DNA of 64,000 nucleotides from Sciurus carolinensis (Eukaryota > Chordata > Mammalia > Rodentia > Sciuridae): NCBI RefSeq assembly GCF_902686445.1, contig NC_062213.1, positions 5,143,241-5,207,240 on the forward strand, written 5' to 3'. The notes under the pieces were generated by a model. That model was not told the origin of the DNA, did not search any database, and was given only the letters and a program-made list of their open reading frames with translations. Position numbers and translations under genes: made by a program. Shown here in pieces: positions 1-51,130 of the stretch (positions are counted from its first letter, which is position 1; every line of letters begins with the position of its first letter).

Positions 1-1173
1 TTGATGGTGACCTTGAGCTGCCCCTGGGGCTCCGTGTCCACACTCCACAGTGAACTCTCCAGAGCTGCTGTGCGCAGTGCACCCAGTGTCTTAAGGGCCA
101 ACTTACTGCTTTGCAGCATAGCCGCCGGCAAGGATCAGCAGTCCTGGGAGGTGGAGCTGTTACCCTGTTTATAGATGAGGAAAGCAAGGTGTAGCAAGAG
201 GAAGTGTCAGAACGCCACCAGTAGGTCACACAAGTGAGGCCTCTCCCTGTGGGTTTAGCCTCAGGACCCCACCAGTTAGCTTTCCGTTACACCTCTGCCA
301 GCATCAGCACCCAGGACAGCTCCTGGTGTAGGGCAATGGGCTAGTGTATCTGACTCTGATGGTGCCCCTGTAAATAGCTTCTTCCCCTTATCACTATTTA
401 TTATTGGGCAAATGCGTTGCAGAGGGGTTAATGGCTCCTCTGCATTCTCATGGGTCTGTGCCTTGGTCCTTGGTTTCAAACTCAAGCCATTTCCACGTAT
501 CTCTGCTGCACTCAAGAAAACACAGATGAATGTGTAGACTGTTACTGTACCACTAACAGAGTACTTAGGATCACTGTTAGCACTCTTCTGAAACTGAAGG
601 CCTTGAGTGTTCCCTGGTCATGTGTGCTTCCAAGAGGACTTGGTTCATTTGTTTGTAGATGTGACTGGGTATCTGGAAAGCAGCTTACCCAGGCTTTCTC
701 TTACAGATTTTCAGCTGCCCTCTTTAGGGACTGGAGCTGGGAAAAATCAATACCATGGTTAGTTACAGAGCTGCATTCTAGGAGTGTAAAACTGCACCAA
801 ACACTCATTGAAGCACAGGGTTTGGAAATGGTGGCTGCTGTATTTATGGTCCATATGGAGGAGGAAAGAGGAGTGAGATGCTATTCACAGGGCTGACCCT
901 GGAAGCAAGTACTTCTGCAGTCAGATGTAAAGGCCTCCCTGGCATTGGAGGTGATGATTATTGTAGCCCCCATGGAAAGCATTTCATTTCCTCTCATTGC
1001 ACATCCACCAAACAGAAATGGGGTCTAAAGGGAGTCTATGGTGGATCTGGAGATACCCTGAGGAGCAGAAATCCTCTCATGGAGGTTCAGGATGATTCTG
1101 GGAGGCAGATAATGTAATAACTGCTGCTGTTGGTACTGCCAGAAAGGCCCACAGGATCCTGTCCTGTGCAGAA

Positions 1174-1299
1174 CCAACATGCTCTCAGGATAACCAATAA
1201 CCAGTCCTCGAGCTAAGGACCCAGCCACATTGTCCATGGTGTGTGGCCACCTAGATTTTCCCAGTAACTGGCATTACCACCTGGGTTCGCTAATTGACC
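1174..1299. repeat. Copy 1 of a diverged 125-bp direct repeat
   Basis: The sequence from ccaacatgctctcagg to taattgacc recurs at 2331-2455 in the same orientation, with roughly a dozen to twenty mismatches by eye and one or two small gaps. It is either a local duplication or two copies of an unrecognised interspersed repeat. Confidence 0.8.
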
Positions 1300-2330
1300 A
1301 GGCATCTCCTCCTACACATAACGCCTCTGTCATCATCCACTTAAATAGTTTCCTCCCAAGTCAGGAGGTATGGAGAAAGGTCAGACCTGGGCTGTGCCTT
1401 CCAGGGTTTGAAGGAGAAGAAGAACAACAGGCCAGTGAGTGACTCTCTCAAAAGTCACACTGAGTGTAGAAGTTCTCAGAACCATAGGTCAGGCCCTGGG
1501 TTTTGGAAGCTGGTAGCTCTCCAGCCTGCCCTACTGACTTTTTTTTAAAAGCTAAGGGAATTCACTTACTAATTATACAACTTGGGCATATGTGTGACTT
1601 CTCTGAACTTTAGGTCCTTCATCCATAAAAGAATGTGTATCTCAACACACAAAGAAAAAAGAGGACTAAATGAGAGACATTTACAAAGCACAGCTCGAAG
1701 TATTTCATACAGTCCACTGCTAGTGGGGCCTCTGAACTCTTGTTCCAGTTGAGCTGATAGCAGCTACCACAGATTTCAGGAGAAGAGGGAATGACTTTAA
1801 GGAAACCAGCCCATGGGACAAGTGCTAACCTGTGAAAGCCACTGGGATGAGCTTGGGTCTCAGTTGCATGCAAGGGTTAGGCCGGGATTTGTCAAAAACC
1901 TGTGGGAGAAGATTTTCTAGACAGTGAAACAATATGCAAAATTCAGAGGCAGGGTTTTTCCTGAGAGCAGCAGAGACATCCATTTGAGAAGTTTAGGCCC
2001 TGCCCTCAATGGTTTGTAAACCCCTGAGAGAATTACCTTTTCAGAAAGCCTGGCATCCTTAGAAGGTCCCCTGGTATAAAAGTTACCTCTAAATAATTGA
2101 AAATGCAATTTAAAATTTTTATCATAATTTTGTCATTTATGTTTATATTAATTTATAATTAAGTATAATTAGAAGCAAATGAAATTGTTTTCCAAGCCAG
2201 AAAAACCTCTCCACCAAGGTAGAAGAGAGAGAAAAAATTCAATAACGTCTAAGCATTAAACCAGAAGGCAATGAGCATCACAGGCCCTGGAGAGTCTGTG
2301 GAGTTGGAGAGAAAGCCCGCTCTGCCATTG

Positions 2331-2455
2331 CCAACACACTCTCAGGGAGACCAGTAACCAGTCCTCGAGCTGAGGACCCAGTTGCACTGTCCAGGGTGTG
2401 TGGTACCCAGACTTTCCCAGTAACTGGCGTTACCACCTGTGTTTGCTAATTGACC
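2331..2455. repeat. Copy 2 of the diverged 125-bp direct repeat
   Basis: Same orientation as the copy at 1174-1299, with about 1.03 kb between the copies. The shared core includes ccagtcctcgagct. Confidence 0.8.
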
Positions 2456-2989
2456 TTATCCAGAGGAGAGAGAAAAGCCTCCCGTCCTTATGACAGGTGG
2501 TCTGTTGCACCTGGAAAACGGGCACCTGCCCAACTGAGGCTCCTACCCTCCCACGGGAACTGGGAGAGAAAACTGCTATCTTGCTGAATATATTCCAAAG
2601 AGATGGTTCCTAGGCCCCCAGAAAGACATTCCTGAGTTCCTGGATCATATTTCAGGCAAAAGACAAATTTAGCTTTTAAAAGGATTTACATACATCACAA
2701 GGAAGCAGAGAAGGAAGTCACAGCAACAAATTTTCCAAAGTACTCTAAGAAAGGGAGGCGGCTCGTTCTTATTTTCAGTGGGGAGCTTTAGGTCTTTACC
2801 AGGGCTCCCCAGCAAATACCTCTGAAGAGAACTGAACGTGAACTGGCCCTCGCCCTGGAATAACAATTCCAGGCACACTGGGTCTTTCACCTTTCTCACT
2901 GACTGTTGTATCCCGGGTGGAACAAGGAGCCTGACCTGCGGTCGGGGTGTCAATCAGCCTTCCCAACTAGGAAACCAGTGCTCTTAGCA

Positions 2990-3318
2990 TTGTGGAACCC
3001 AAACCAGTGGGGGATCAGTGGAGAGGGAAGGAGGGGGAGGAGGACAGGAAAAGGCAGGAGGGATGGAGTGGACCTGACCAGATTCCCACAGAGAACTCCA
3101 CCTTATGTATCTCTATGATGCATTAATTGAAAACACTATAAATAAATGAAAGAAAAAACAGTAGAGTAGAGGAAATGGAACAGGGAAGGGAGAAGGGGAG
3201 AGAGAGGGGAAGTCCTGGGAACCGAAGTGGAGCAAATTATGTTCCATGCTTGTATAATTATTTCAAAATGAATCCCAATATTGCGTATAACTATAATGCA
3301 CTAATAAAAAATAAATAA
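2990..3318 (+). mobile_element. L1 3' end fragment (sciurid-type)
   Basis: A purine-rich GGGAGG/GGAAGG tract is followed by the segment running to ataatgcactaataaaaaat and a short A-rich tail. I associate this with the 3' UTR of squirrel L1 elements. The 5' boundary is uncertain, and I did not find clear target-site duplications. Confidence 0.55.
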
Positions 3319-3409
3319 GCTAGTGGAACCAGTCATCATGGCTTAGGGAAACATTCAAGAAAGTAACTTGTCAGGGAGAGATAACTTGGCTATTTGATAG
3401 TCAGACAGA

Positions 3410-3490
3410 CTGGACTGGATTAGAATTCAGACCTTTCTTTTTATTAGCTGTGTGACCTCAGGTGAATACCTTAACCTGTCTGGGTCTTCA
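3410..3490 (+). repeat. MIR-like SINE relic
   Basis: The core words ctgtgtgacctcaggtga and ttaacctgtctgggtcttcag match the conserved MIR core order. Confidence 0.6.
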
Positions 3491-4555
3491 GATTTTTTTT
3501 TTTAATCTAACTCTATTAATAATCTGTATTGTTAAAAGAAGACTTACTGGCTAAGTTAGATATCATAGACATATTAGGGACTTTTAACATCAGTTTAGGA
3601 TATAAATAAAGGAATGTTTTTAATGAGATTTCATATGGAAAGCCCTGGCAGAGTGCCCAGCAAAGTAAGGGCTCTGTAAATGTCAGTCCCCTCTCTGGAA
3701 GGAAGTGAGTCAGGCATGGGGGTGGTTGTGTTTGCCTTGATCTTTGGCTGCCGTGGGCAGGGAGGCAAGACATCTGTGGGGAGCCCGAGCCACCGACGTG
3801 TCCATTGTTCCCAGGTGGGTGTTCAGACTGCTGGAAAGCCGGTCCGAGGGCTGGAATTTGAAAGGAAAGCACTTACTTTGAGGCGATTGTCCTAAATGTC
3901 AGGGAAGCAGTGTGCTATCGGATGCCACCTCTTTTCATTGATTATGAAGCAGCATGCAGACGGTGCTCTAGCTTCTAGGTTTGGAAGCGGTAGACGTGAT
4001 CACATGCAAAACTGTTGGGACAGAAGCTCTCCCCTGGGACCCGCTGTATTCTCCTCTGAACAATGGCGTTGAGCACCTACAGGCATGAGCTCACCTCACC
4101 CTCCCGACGCCCTCAGGGAAGGAGGGAGGGAGTGCCATCAGGGAGTCTTGTCACCGTGAAGGACCGTGGCCTGGCGCTTCTACAAGAGAACTGGGGGTCT
4201 GGGCCCAGAAGGACCCCCTAGACTGACCCCCGATCCTTCACTTACTGGACTAATAAACAGACCCAAGAGGGGTGCGGGCTGCTCCAGAGGCCAAGACGAG
4301 AAGCACTAGGACCGTAACTGGAAGGAGTGACTCTCTGCCAAGGACTTAATTTCCTGAGAATGCGTTATTTTAGAGAGACTGCGGTGTTTCTATTTAGTAA
4401 CATTTTAATGAAATACCTTCCATTAGAACACAGCACGTGTAGATCCGGATGCGTGACCGTGAAGACACTGGACCTCTGAATGGTACTTTTAGGGTCAGTC
4501 TATATAGGTATTTTTGGTCATCCACTTACTCTGAGTGTCTTGCTGACCCTGGCCG

Positions 4556-4740
4556 TGACAATGACGACAGTGATGTGATGGTGGCAACAGTGATGGCGTT
4601 GACAGAGACAGAGGTGATGAGAGGAGAGTCTCGAGGGCAGTGGTGACGATGGCGGTGGTGGTGACAACATGGGGACAGTTAGGAGACTGTGATGGGGTGG
4701 TGGAGATGATGATCCTGGCAGTGATGCTCAGGGATGACAG
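4556..4740. repeat. Imperfect GATG/GGTGGT-type tract
   Basis: A purine-rich, degenerate triplet tract (gatggtggcaac, gatggcggtggtggtgac, gatgatgatcc). Confidence 0.6.
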
Positions 4741-4866
4741 ATGGCGGACACCCGGTGCTGACCAGGAGCCTGTCACGCATCTAAGCACTTTGCAGACTGC
4801 AGGTACTTAACTCCCATAACCAAACTTCCATTGACCTTTCTTTCCTTTTTTCTCTCTCCTTCCAAG

Positions 4867-44301
<39,435 letters not shown>

Positions 44302-45093
44302 AAGATTCTAGAAAGTCAGAAGACTGTGGCAGATTTCTGAAACTTGAACTCGGAGCCCAGTGGGAAGCCAGAGGCCTTGAAACATCTCATCTCCTTCCCT
44401 CGTCCCACTTTCCTTCCTCCCTCTTTTCTTTTTCTTCTTTTTTCTTCTTTCTCTCTCATTTTCTTTTCTTGAGAGACCTCAGAATTATTAAAACCAGCAG
44501 GTGCTGCTGGCTGTTCAGATTATTATTAATATTATTATTATTGTTAATTATTATTACTCCATTTTCTGATGCTTGTGAGCTTCCCCCTCTCCTCTGAATC
44601 TTGACTGAGGGGCAGGAAGTGCACCCATCTGAAGTGCAACTGCTGATTTTACTCTTGGTGCTAAGAAGCCCTGAGCAGACGCTTGCCGAATTTACCTCTT
44701 TCCTCAAAAGAAACCTAGAAAGTGGAGCCAGTGAGCGGCTATGCTGCCTGTGCCCAGAGGTCGTCCAGGGAGAAATCATCTAAAAATCACCTCTTCTCAG
44801 GAGAGAGGCAGGAAGCAGGAGGGAAGGGTTTGCAGACTTGAAGAATGTTCTGGCCTCCCCAGGACAAGTGCTCGCAGACAGCGGGCGTAGGCCCTCGGGG
44901 CACCGCGAGCTCGTGCTTCCAACTCGGAGAAGCCAAGCATTGTCAGGGGGTTGGCAGTGACTCTGTGGGACCTGTGTCTGGGCCAAAGGTGGGAAAACCA
45001 GCGCTGATGAAGTAGCCCTGAGTGCGAACTTGCTACACCAGGGCTGGGACTCCTTCAACTGCCTCCTGTTGGTATCAGTCATATTAATTGTAA

Positions 45094-45099
45094 AATAAA
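45094..45099 (+). promoter_or_regulatory. Candidate poly(A) signal 1 of COL22A1
   Basis: AATAAA about 790 bp after the stop, followed within 30 bp by TG-rich sequence (cttgtgttttcc) that could serve as the downstream element. Confidence 0.6.
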
Positions 45100-45245
45100 G
45101 GAGTCCAGTGGCCACTCCCTTGTGTTTTCCTAACAGTGGGCCACTGGTCAGGGCACTGACTGGAGGTGGGTCTGCAGGGTTCCAATGCTGAAATAATTGC
45201 TTTGGGTGTACATGTGTGTGACATGCTCGGCATGAACAGGTGCTC

Positions 45246-45251
45246 AATAAA
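45246..45251 (+). promoter_or_regulatory. Candidate poly(A) signal 2 of COL22A1
   Basis: A second AATAAA, 152 bp beyond the first. It could give a slightly longer 3' UTR. The downstream sequence is moderately T-rich. Confidence 0.4.
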
Positions 45252-46149
45252 CTCGAGTTTCCTTCTCAGTTCCTCTTGACGGTTCATTGCTTATCGCCAG
45301 CGTCTGCCTGTGCCTCTTCAAGTGCTGAAGTGACACTGCGGTACAGAGTCCCCTTGTTCAGTACGCATGCTGAGCAACAGGGCATGTGTGTGTGACTGAG
45401 TTAGCCCTGAGCAATTCATCCTGTCCTTCTCCAAAGCCACTCAGTGGGCTAGCCTGGGGCCGATGGCCTTTCAAGCAGGCGTCTGCATTTTGCACTAGGA
45501 AGAAGCCATTTAAAAGTGTGCTTATGCTGGAGCTCAGTGGGGAGAACAGTGAGCAGAGAGCCCCTTCAGTGGGACCCATCCTGCCGAAGTCCAGCTGCTG
45601 GGAGGCATTCCTGTGGCCCAAAGACCGGCTCTTTCTGCCTTTGTCGGCTCTTGACTGACTGACTGAGTGGTCCATTGTCCCTTCCTGTGGGTGGTCAGCC
45701 TTTCCCACGCCGAGGCAGCGCGTGCTTATCAAGCCTCACTCCTGACTGCTCCGCGGTCGATACTCCAGTTGATTTCGTGTAAATGTCCAGCGGTGGCCGA
45801 AGCTTTCCTGGGTGGAGAGGTGTCACTGCCAGGGTTGCAGTAAGACCCGGGCCCGCCCTGGGCTGTCAGTGGCCGCTGATGCTGGGGCGGGCGGGTGTGG
45901 GCTGCCAAGGGGCCAGCCCTTCACACCTGCCACCTCAGCTGGCTTCTATAACCACATAGGACCCAAAGGCATTGTTTTGGCACCTTTGTTTGTTTCGGGA
46001 AGCACCACAGGCTCCCTCTAACCCAGCGGCTCTTATCCTGACCCACAGCAAGAGGCACAGTATTTTTGAGTCTTTTATATAAAATGAAAGTCTTGTGATA
46101 AAATATTTACCCTGGCCGAGCTCGATGCCCATACATCTGCTTTTTTGTG

Positions 46150-47080
46150 GTATTTTTTTTTTTAATCGACTTTATTTAGGGCAGTATTGTGTTCACAGAA
46201 AAATCAAGAGGCAGGTCCAGAGGATGCCCCTGTTCCCGTGGCCTGCACTCTCTGGACTTGTCCCCTGCCAGGATGCCACGCTCAGGAGGCCTTGCTTCAG
46301 CCAGGCGGCCTGCCCTGTCACCCAGGGCCTCTGCCCCCTCATGGCTTCACTCTTGAGATGGAGTGGGTCTGGACTGAGCTGCCCTGGCGCGTGTCAGGGT
46401 TCCACAGCTGTTGACATCCTCTGTGCTCCCCTGTCCACCTCTTGCTCCTCCCAAGCTCTGTGCTCACCTGTTCACCCCTGGCTCCCCTTGGACCACACCC
46501 ACCCGCCCACTGCTGGTCTCCTGTCTCCATGATGTCCTTCTCCAGAAGGTCCCCTGCTGAGTCACATAGTGTGCAGACTGGCTTCTTCCCCGTGGGAGTG
46601 TGCACCTGAGACTCCCCCGGCCCCGCCATGGCTCCCTGGCCCATTCCTTCTGAGGGCTGCATAGCACTTCATGGCCTGGGTGCACCAGAGCTCATGTGTC
46701 CACTCCCGACCTGAGGGACATCTGTCTGCTTCCAAGCTCTGGTGATTCTGAGTGAAGTGCCTATCAGTGACCACGCATCAGCTTTGGGGTGGAAAGAATT
46801 CTGCAGCTCCTTTGGGCAAATGCAAGGAAACATGACTGCTGGACCCTTGGTAAAGCAAGTTTAGTTTTGTAAGGAACTGTCACGTTGTCGTCCACAGTGG
46901 CTGTCCAGGGAGGAGAGCTGGCCTCACACCCCAGCTCTGTGAGCCGTCGGCCAGTCCAGTGGGTTTGTGGCAGCATCTCCTCGCGTCACTAGCAATTCCC
47001 TAATGACGCACGACGTCTTTTCAGGGCTTCCTTTCCATTTGAATGTCTGCGCCATTTTGCCCATTAAGAAAATCAGGTTA
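46150..47080 (-). mobile_element. Old, diverged L1 fragment
   Basis: On the + strand, tcgactttatttagggcag, tggctgtccagggagg and gcaattccctaatgacgcac follow, in antisense, the order of the ORF2 end and 3' UTR of ancient mammalian L1. Heavily mutated, no intact frame. Confidence 0.6.
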
Positions 47081-47254
47081 TCTGTTTTGTTACTGTGGAG
47101 TTTCAGGAACCCCTTGGACATTTCGGAGACCCTGGGCTGCCGCACTGACGCAGTGCTGTGGAATCGGGCCCTGTCGGCGTGCTGGGAGCAGCACTGAAGC
47201 AGACGGGTCACGTTAAGGTGGCCCTTCGTTCCAAGACTGAGCTGAAAATGCCTT

Positions 47255-47362
47255 GCACTGGGGCGGGAGTAGAACACTCGCCTAGCGTGTGCAAGGCCCT
47301 GGGCGCTGGGGTCTCTCCGCAGCAGTGCAAACAACACAATACAACACAACACAACACAACAA
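47255..47362 (+). mobile_element. ID-type SINE with (ACAAC)n tail
   Basis: gcactggggcgggagtagaac, then cctagcgtgtgcaaggccctg, then a CAACA-repeat tail (47328-47362). Confidence 0.75.
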
Positions 47363-48599
47363 ACACCCTCATTCTGTGAGAAATAATGGTGAGATGTGTG
47401 TGGGTGTATAATATTCATTTTTCTGAGGTGGGTTTTTTGGTTATTTATTTTTTTAATATCCTTATTTGACAAATGAAATCTTGCTCAACTGTCTGTATCT
47501 GTTACCAGATTATTTCTAAGTTTCCAGTGCACACATCCCACTTCTGGGAGACCCTGGTCAAATGGAAAACGCTCTATCAAATGGGGAGGACAAGGCTCAG
47601 AAATATGCAGTGACTTTCCCCAAATAAACAGCAGGGTCCCTCCAGTACAAGGATCCATCTCCGTTCTTCAGTGACTGCTGATGTGCCCGTTGATCAGAAC
47701 TCACAGGGAAACTGTCTTAATGCAGTTAAGGCTTAACGCAGGCTCTGGGAACTGCTCCAGACCCACTGAGTCAGGATCTGCGGGGGTGTTACCGACTACT
47801 CTGTGTTTGGAAAAGCCTCCCCAGCAGGATTTAGAAATCCCAGCGCTCCCGGCCCTTCCTTCACGTCTCCGCCCAGGCTCAGCATCCTGGAGGTCTCCTG
47901 TCCAGCTTCCCAGAGCAGTTTATTTCAACTCAAGCCCGAGGGCTCAGTTTAGGCAAAGCCAGAAGTCAGACAGATGTCTCCACAGATTTCAGGGCCTGCA
48001 GAGATGTGAAGCCTCGCCCTTATTTTTCTGAGAACTGGGCAGTGGCTGACGTATCGTAGGAAGAGATGGATCATGCACAGAAGTGACCCACGGAGTTGGT
48101 CTCAGACCGGAGTCTCTGGCATTTTCCAGTCAATCTTCCCTCCATGCTTCCCGCCAAGTGCGGCAGCCAGAGCATCCATCTCTGCAAACTTCTGTTCTTC
48201 CCTTGGGATGCCGCAGCGAAGGAAAAGGAAGGGATGCTTCTGTGCCATTAAAGAAGGAGGGATAGTGCCTGGCACAGCAGCTCAAGCTGTACACACAGAA
48301 GTACTCAGTGGATGACGCTGAGGAGTGTCTGGGGATACCGGGGCCCACGTGGGTTTCTCCTGTCTGGGGTTGGTAACACCAACTCCCTCCAGTCGGGGAT
48401 TCAAATTCTGCCATATTGGTCTGCACAGGGAGTGGCTGGTCCTCCACACAGGCACAGTTGTGGTTCGCCGTGGAGGGGCAGGCTGGAGGCCCCTGATCTG
48501 CAGCTTCCCGGTGGAGTGCAGCCAGGCTGCAGGGGAGACCCTGGGCCTCCACAGGCCTCCACTGGGTTGGCTGTACCCTGTAGCCCCTTGTCTCAGGCA

Positions 48600-48715
48600 C
48601 TCCAGTGGTGTGAACCTGAACCTGGGGACATCACTGGAATCTCAGCTTCCTCATCTGATAAATGAAACTAATGGCATTTAGTCACAGGGTTCATATGAGA
48701 TTAAATTTCTGAAAG
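48600..48715 (+). repeat. MIR-like SINE relic
   Basis: tctcagcttcctcatctgat, then aaatgaaactaatggcat, then catatgagattaaat match MIR order. Confidence 0.65.
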
Positions 48716-48722
48716 GCAGGCG

Positions 48723-48795
48723 GGGCTGGGGCGTGGCCAGGGAGAGTGCTTGTCTAGCAAGGCGAGGCCCTGGGTTCTGCCCCAGTTCCACAAAG
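48723..48795 (+). mobile_element. ID-type SINE
   Basis: ggctggggcgtggccagg, then tgtctagcaaggcgaggcc, then tgggttctgccccagttcc; the tail is nearly absent. Confidence 0.7.
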
Positions 48796-51004
48796 GCCAG
48801 CGAAGAGGCAAACGAAGAGGGACCCTGCCCAGTGGTCCCACGTGCCTATTCAGACCCACTGAGTCGGTTCTGCTCCCTTGTGCTTCAATCCAAGACACCC
48901 CTTCCTTTCCAACCAGCGCTCGCTCTTCGTCTCTCTCAAAGTGTGCTCATATCAGCGGTCCCTTAACCCTTCTGCAAGAGGCCAGGCCCTGCTCTCTGGC
49001 CCCCAGCCTTCAGGGAACTGTAGGAGAGTGAGCTGATTTGCCTAAGGTCACAAGCACATCTCAGGATTCCAGCTCCAGGCAAAGAGAATGTGCCATCTCC
49101 TGGTGCTGAGACGCTCTCCTGGACCCGTTCCGCCAGCGCCTGCTCCCCGTCACCCGCAGAGGGCGGGACCCACACTCCAAGGGCCATTGGATGCATTGCC
49201 AAGAGGAGGGCGGTGTTTCTGGTGGCCTCTGACCTGCGGGAGGTGCTGTTCGAGGGTGTTCTGTTGCCTCTCTGCTGTTTCTTTCACACCGTTGTGAACC
49301 TCTGTCTCTGGTTCCTTTTGCCTCTGCTGTTTTGTGAAGCCAGGACATGAAGCACCAGGTGAGGTTGTAGATAGTGGGTTATTAAAGCCACTTAAAACCC
49401 TGGACCCTGCTGGGAGGGTCACTGGGAGGAGAGAACACGTAAGGCTAGGGATGTGTCTGTCCCCAGGACCCTGGGGGCCTAGAATGGTGCAGAAGACCAA
49501 GTGAGAGGGCCATTTCCAGAGCCGGTCCCTGTTTCTGCAGCAGCTCCGCCTGAGGAGCGCTTGTCGCCAGGGCGTGGGCTACCCCTCTCACAGCCCTGAG
49601 GAGCTTGGCGGGAGGCCTGGGGCCTGGGGCACTTGACCCTTGGCCGCACCATTGGCTGGTCCCTTTGCATGTGACAGACAGCTGCTGCTGTGGGGACACC
49701 GGGAGGTTGTCTGTCACCTTGGCTTCCTTCTGGAATGTCCCGTGTCCGGGAATGGAGAAGTTCAGGAAGTGCTGCTCTCGACCTCTGCAGGTCTCTGTGG
49801 ACGGGACACAGCCACAGTGGGCAGTCCATGACCTCAGCAAGCGTGCTGCTGGGTACTGGACGGCAAGGTGAGCAGCAGACAGGTCCACTCCCAAGCAGAC
49901 TGGAGCCTGGGGAGATGGGTGCACAAGAGACTCGAGAGCAAAGTGTTCCTGCACACCACACAGGAGGACAGACACACAGGAACCCCAATCTTACGGTTTA
50001 GCTTGATTGCTGCTAAGAATGATAAAACCTACAGGTAGGAAGTATGGAAGACCCAATAACAGAAGGAAAGTAGCACCTGCCAGTGGCTGTGCCTACCGTG
50101 GGCCTGGGTCCTGACATACTTTACCTTTATTTTTACCAGTAAGAATGTAGCACCCAGAGAGGTAAAGGGACTCTCCTGTGCCACACAGCAGTGAGTAGTC
50201 AAGCTTGATGAAGAGTAGGGCTCCCTGATGTCCATTTCTCTCACCTGACCACACGGCACAGGGCACGGCTGAAAGTGTTTGGGACTCTCCTTTTCTACGT
50301 ATTCAGCAAACATGCAGCACAGGGTGCTACACCGGATGTGGGTCAGGCTGGTTTTTCAGAACCACGTTTTCAGGAAGCAAGTTTCCTGCTTGGACGGGCA
50401 CTGTAGAGAGGAGGCATTTTACGCCTGCAGCTGGGCACAGCTGCGCTCAACTCCCTGCTGCAGAGCACAAGGAGGCTCCCCAGGCTTGGGAGGAATTTGG
50501 GACCTCTGGGTGCATGGGGGAAGACAGAGCTGGACTTCCTATGACACGTGCAGAATGGTGATCGTCCACCGGAAACGTGCCAGGCGCCTCTCAGCTGGCT
50601 CTCTGCACTTTGTGCTGGAGAACGAGGAGCAGGCTGGGAGAGGATGGTTCTCAGTGGCCCAGAGAGTAGGCACAGCTGCAGGGAATGCCAGCCTGCCACA
50701 TGCAGGACCGTCAGGCAGAAGCTGCTGCAGGTGCTGGAGCGGTGGACACACTGCGGGGCAGTGACCGGCCAGGGAGACTGCCAGCTCTGAGGGAGTCACG
50801 GTTTGTGGTCCAGGAATGGGACGAAGAGGGCACTGGAAATGGGCGACAGTGTAACGTGGTCACCAATAGAAACATTCAGAAGAAACAGGTCACAGGAGTT
50901 GTGTTGGAAAGAATCTTCTTGACCACAGATGGTGAGGAGCCAAGTGGGAAAAGAGAGAACTGACAGCTAGAAACTCTTCTGAATGGCAGGTAGTGCCCTG
51001 GGCC

Positions 51005-51130
51005 CTGGGCAGATGTTATTCCCGCGTCCCTTATGGCCAGCTTCAGGGTAGCTATGGATGTCATTGCTGTCTGAAAGATGAAGGGCTCAGGAATCAGAGG
51101 TGAAGTGACTTATCCACAACCCAGCAGCAG
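51005..51130 (-). repeat. MIR-like SINE relic
   Basis: gaaagatgaagggctcagg, then aggtgaagtgacttatcc, give the reversed MIR core. Confidence 0.5.

Larger units (their letters stand above)
1..4866 (+). other. COL22A1: COL22A1 intron upstream of the first visible exon (partial)
   Basis: At least 4.87 kb with no Gly-X-Y exon. It ends in a pyrimidine tract and CAAG just before 4867. It holds a diverged 125-bp direct repeat (1174-1299 and 2331-2455), an L1 3' end (about 2990-3318), a MIR-like relic (about 3410-3490) and an imperfect GATGGT-type triplet tract (about 4556-4740). The short open frames here have no coding signature. Confidence 0.85.
44302..45270 (+). other. COL22A1: COL22A1 3' UTR (end uncertain)
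   Basis: This begins just after the stop. It contains a pyrimidine-rich stretch (about 44395-44470) and an ATT-rich block (44518-44562) that could act as an AU-rich stability element. Candidate poly(A) signals are AATAAA at 45094 and 45246. The transcript probably ends about 15-25 bp after one or both. Confidence 0.7.
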
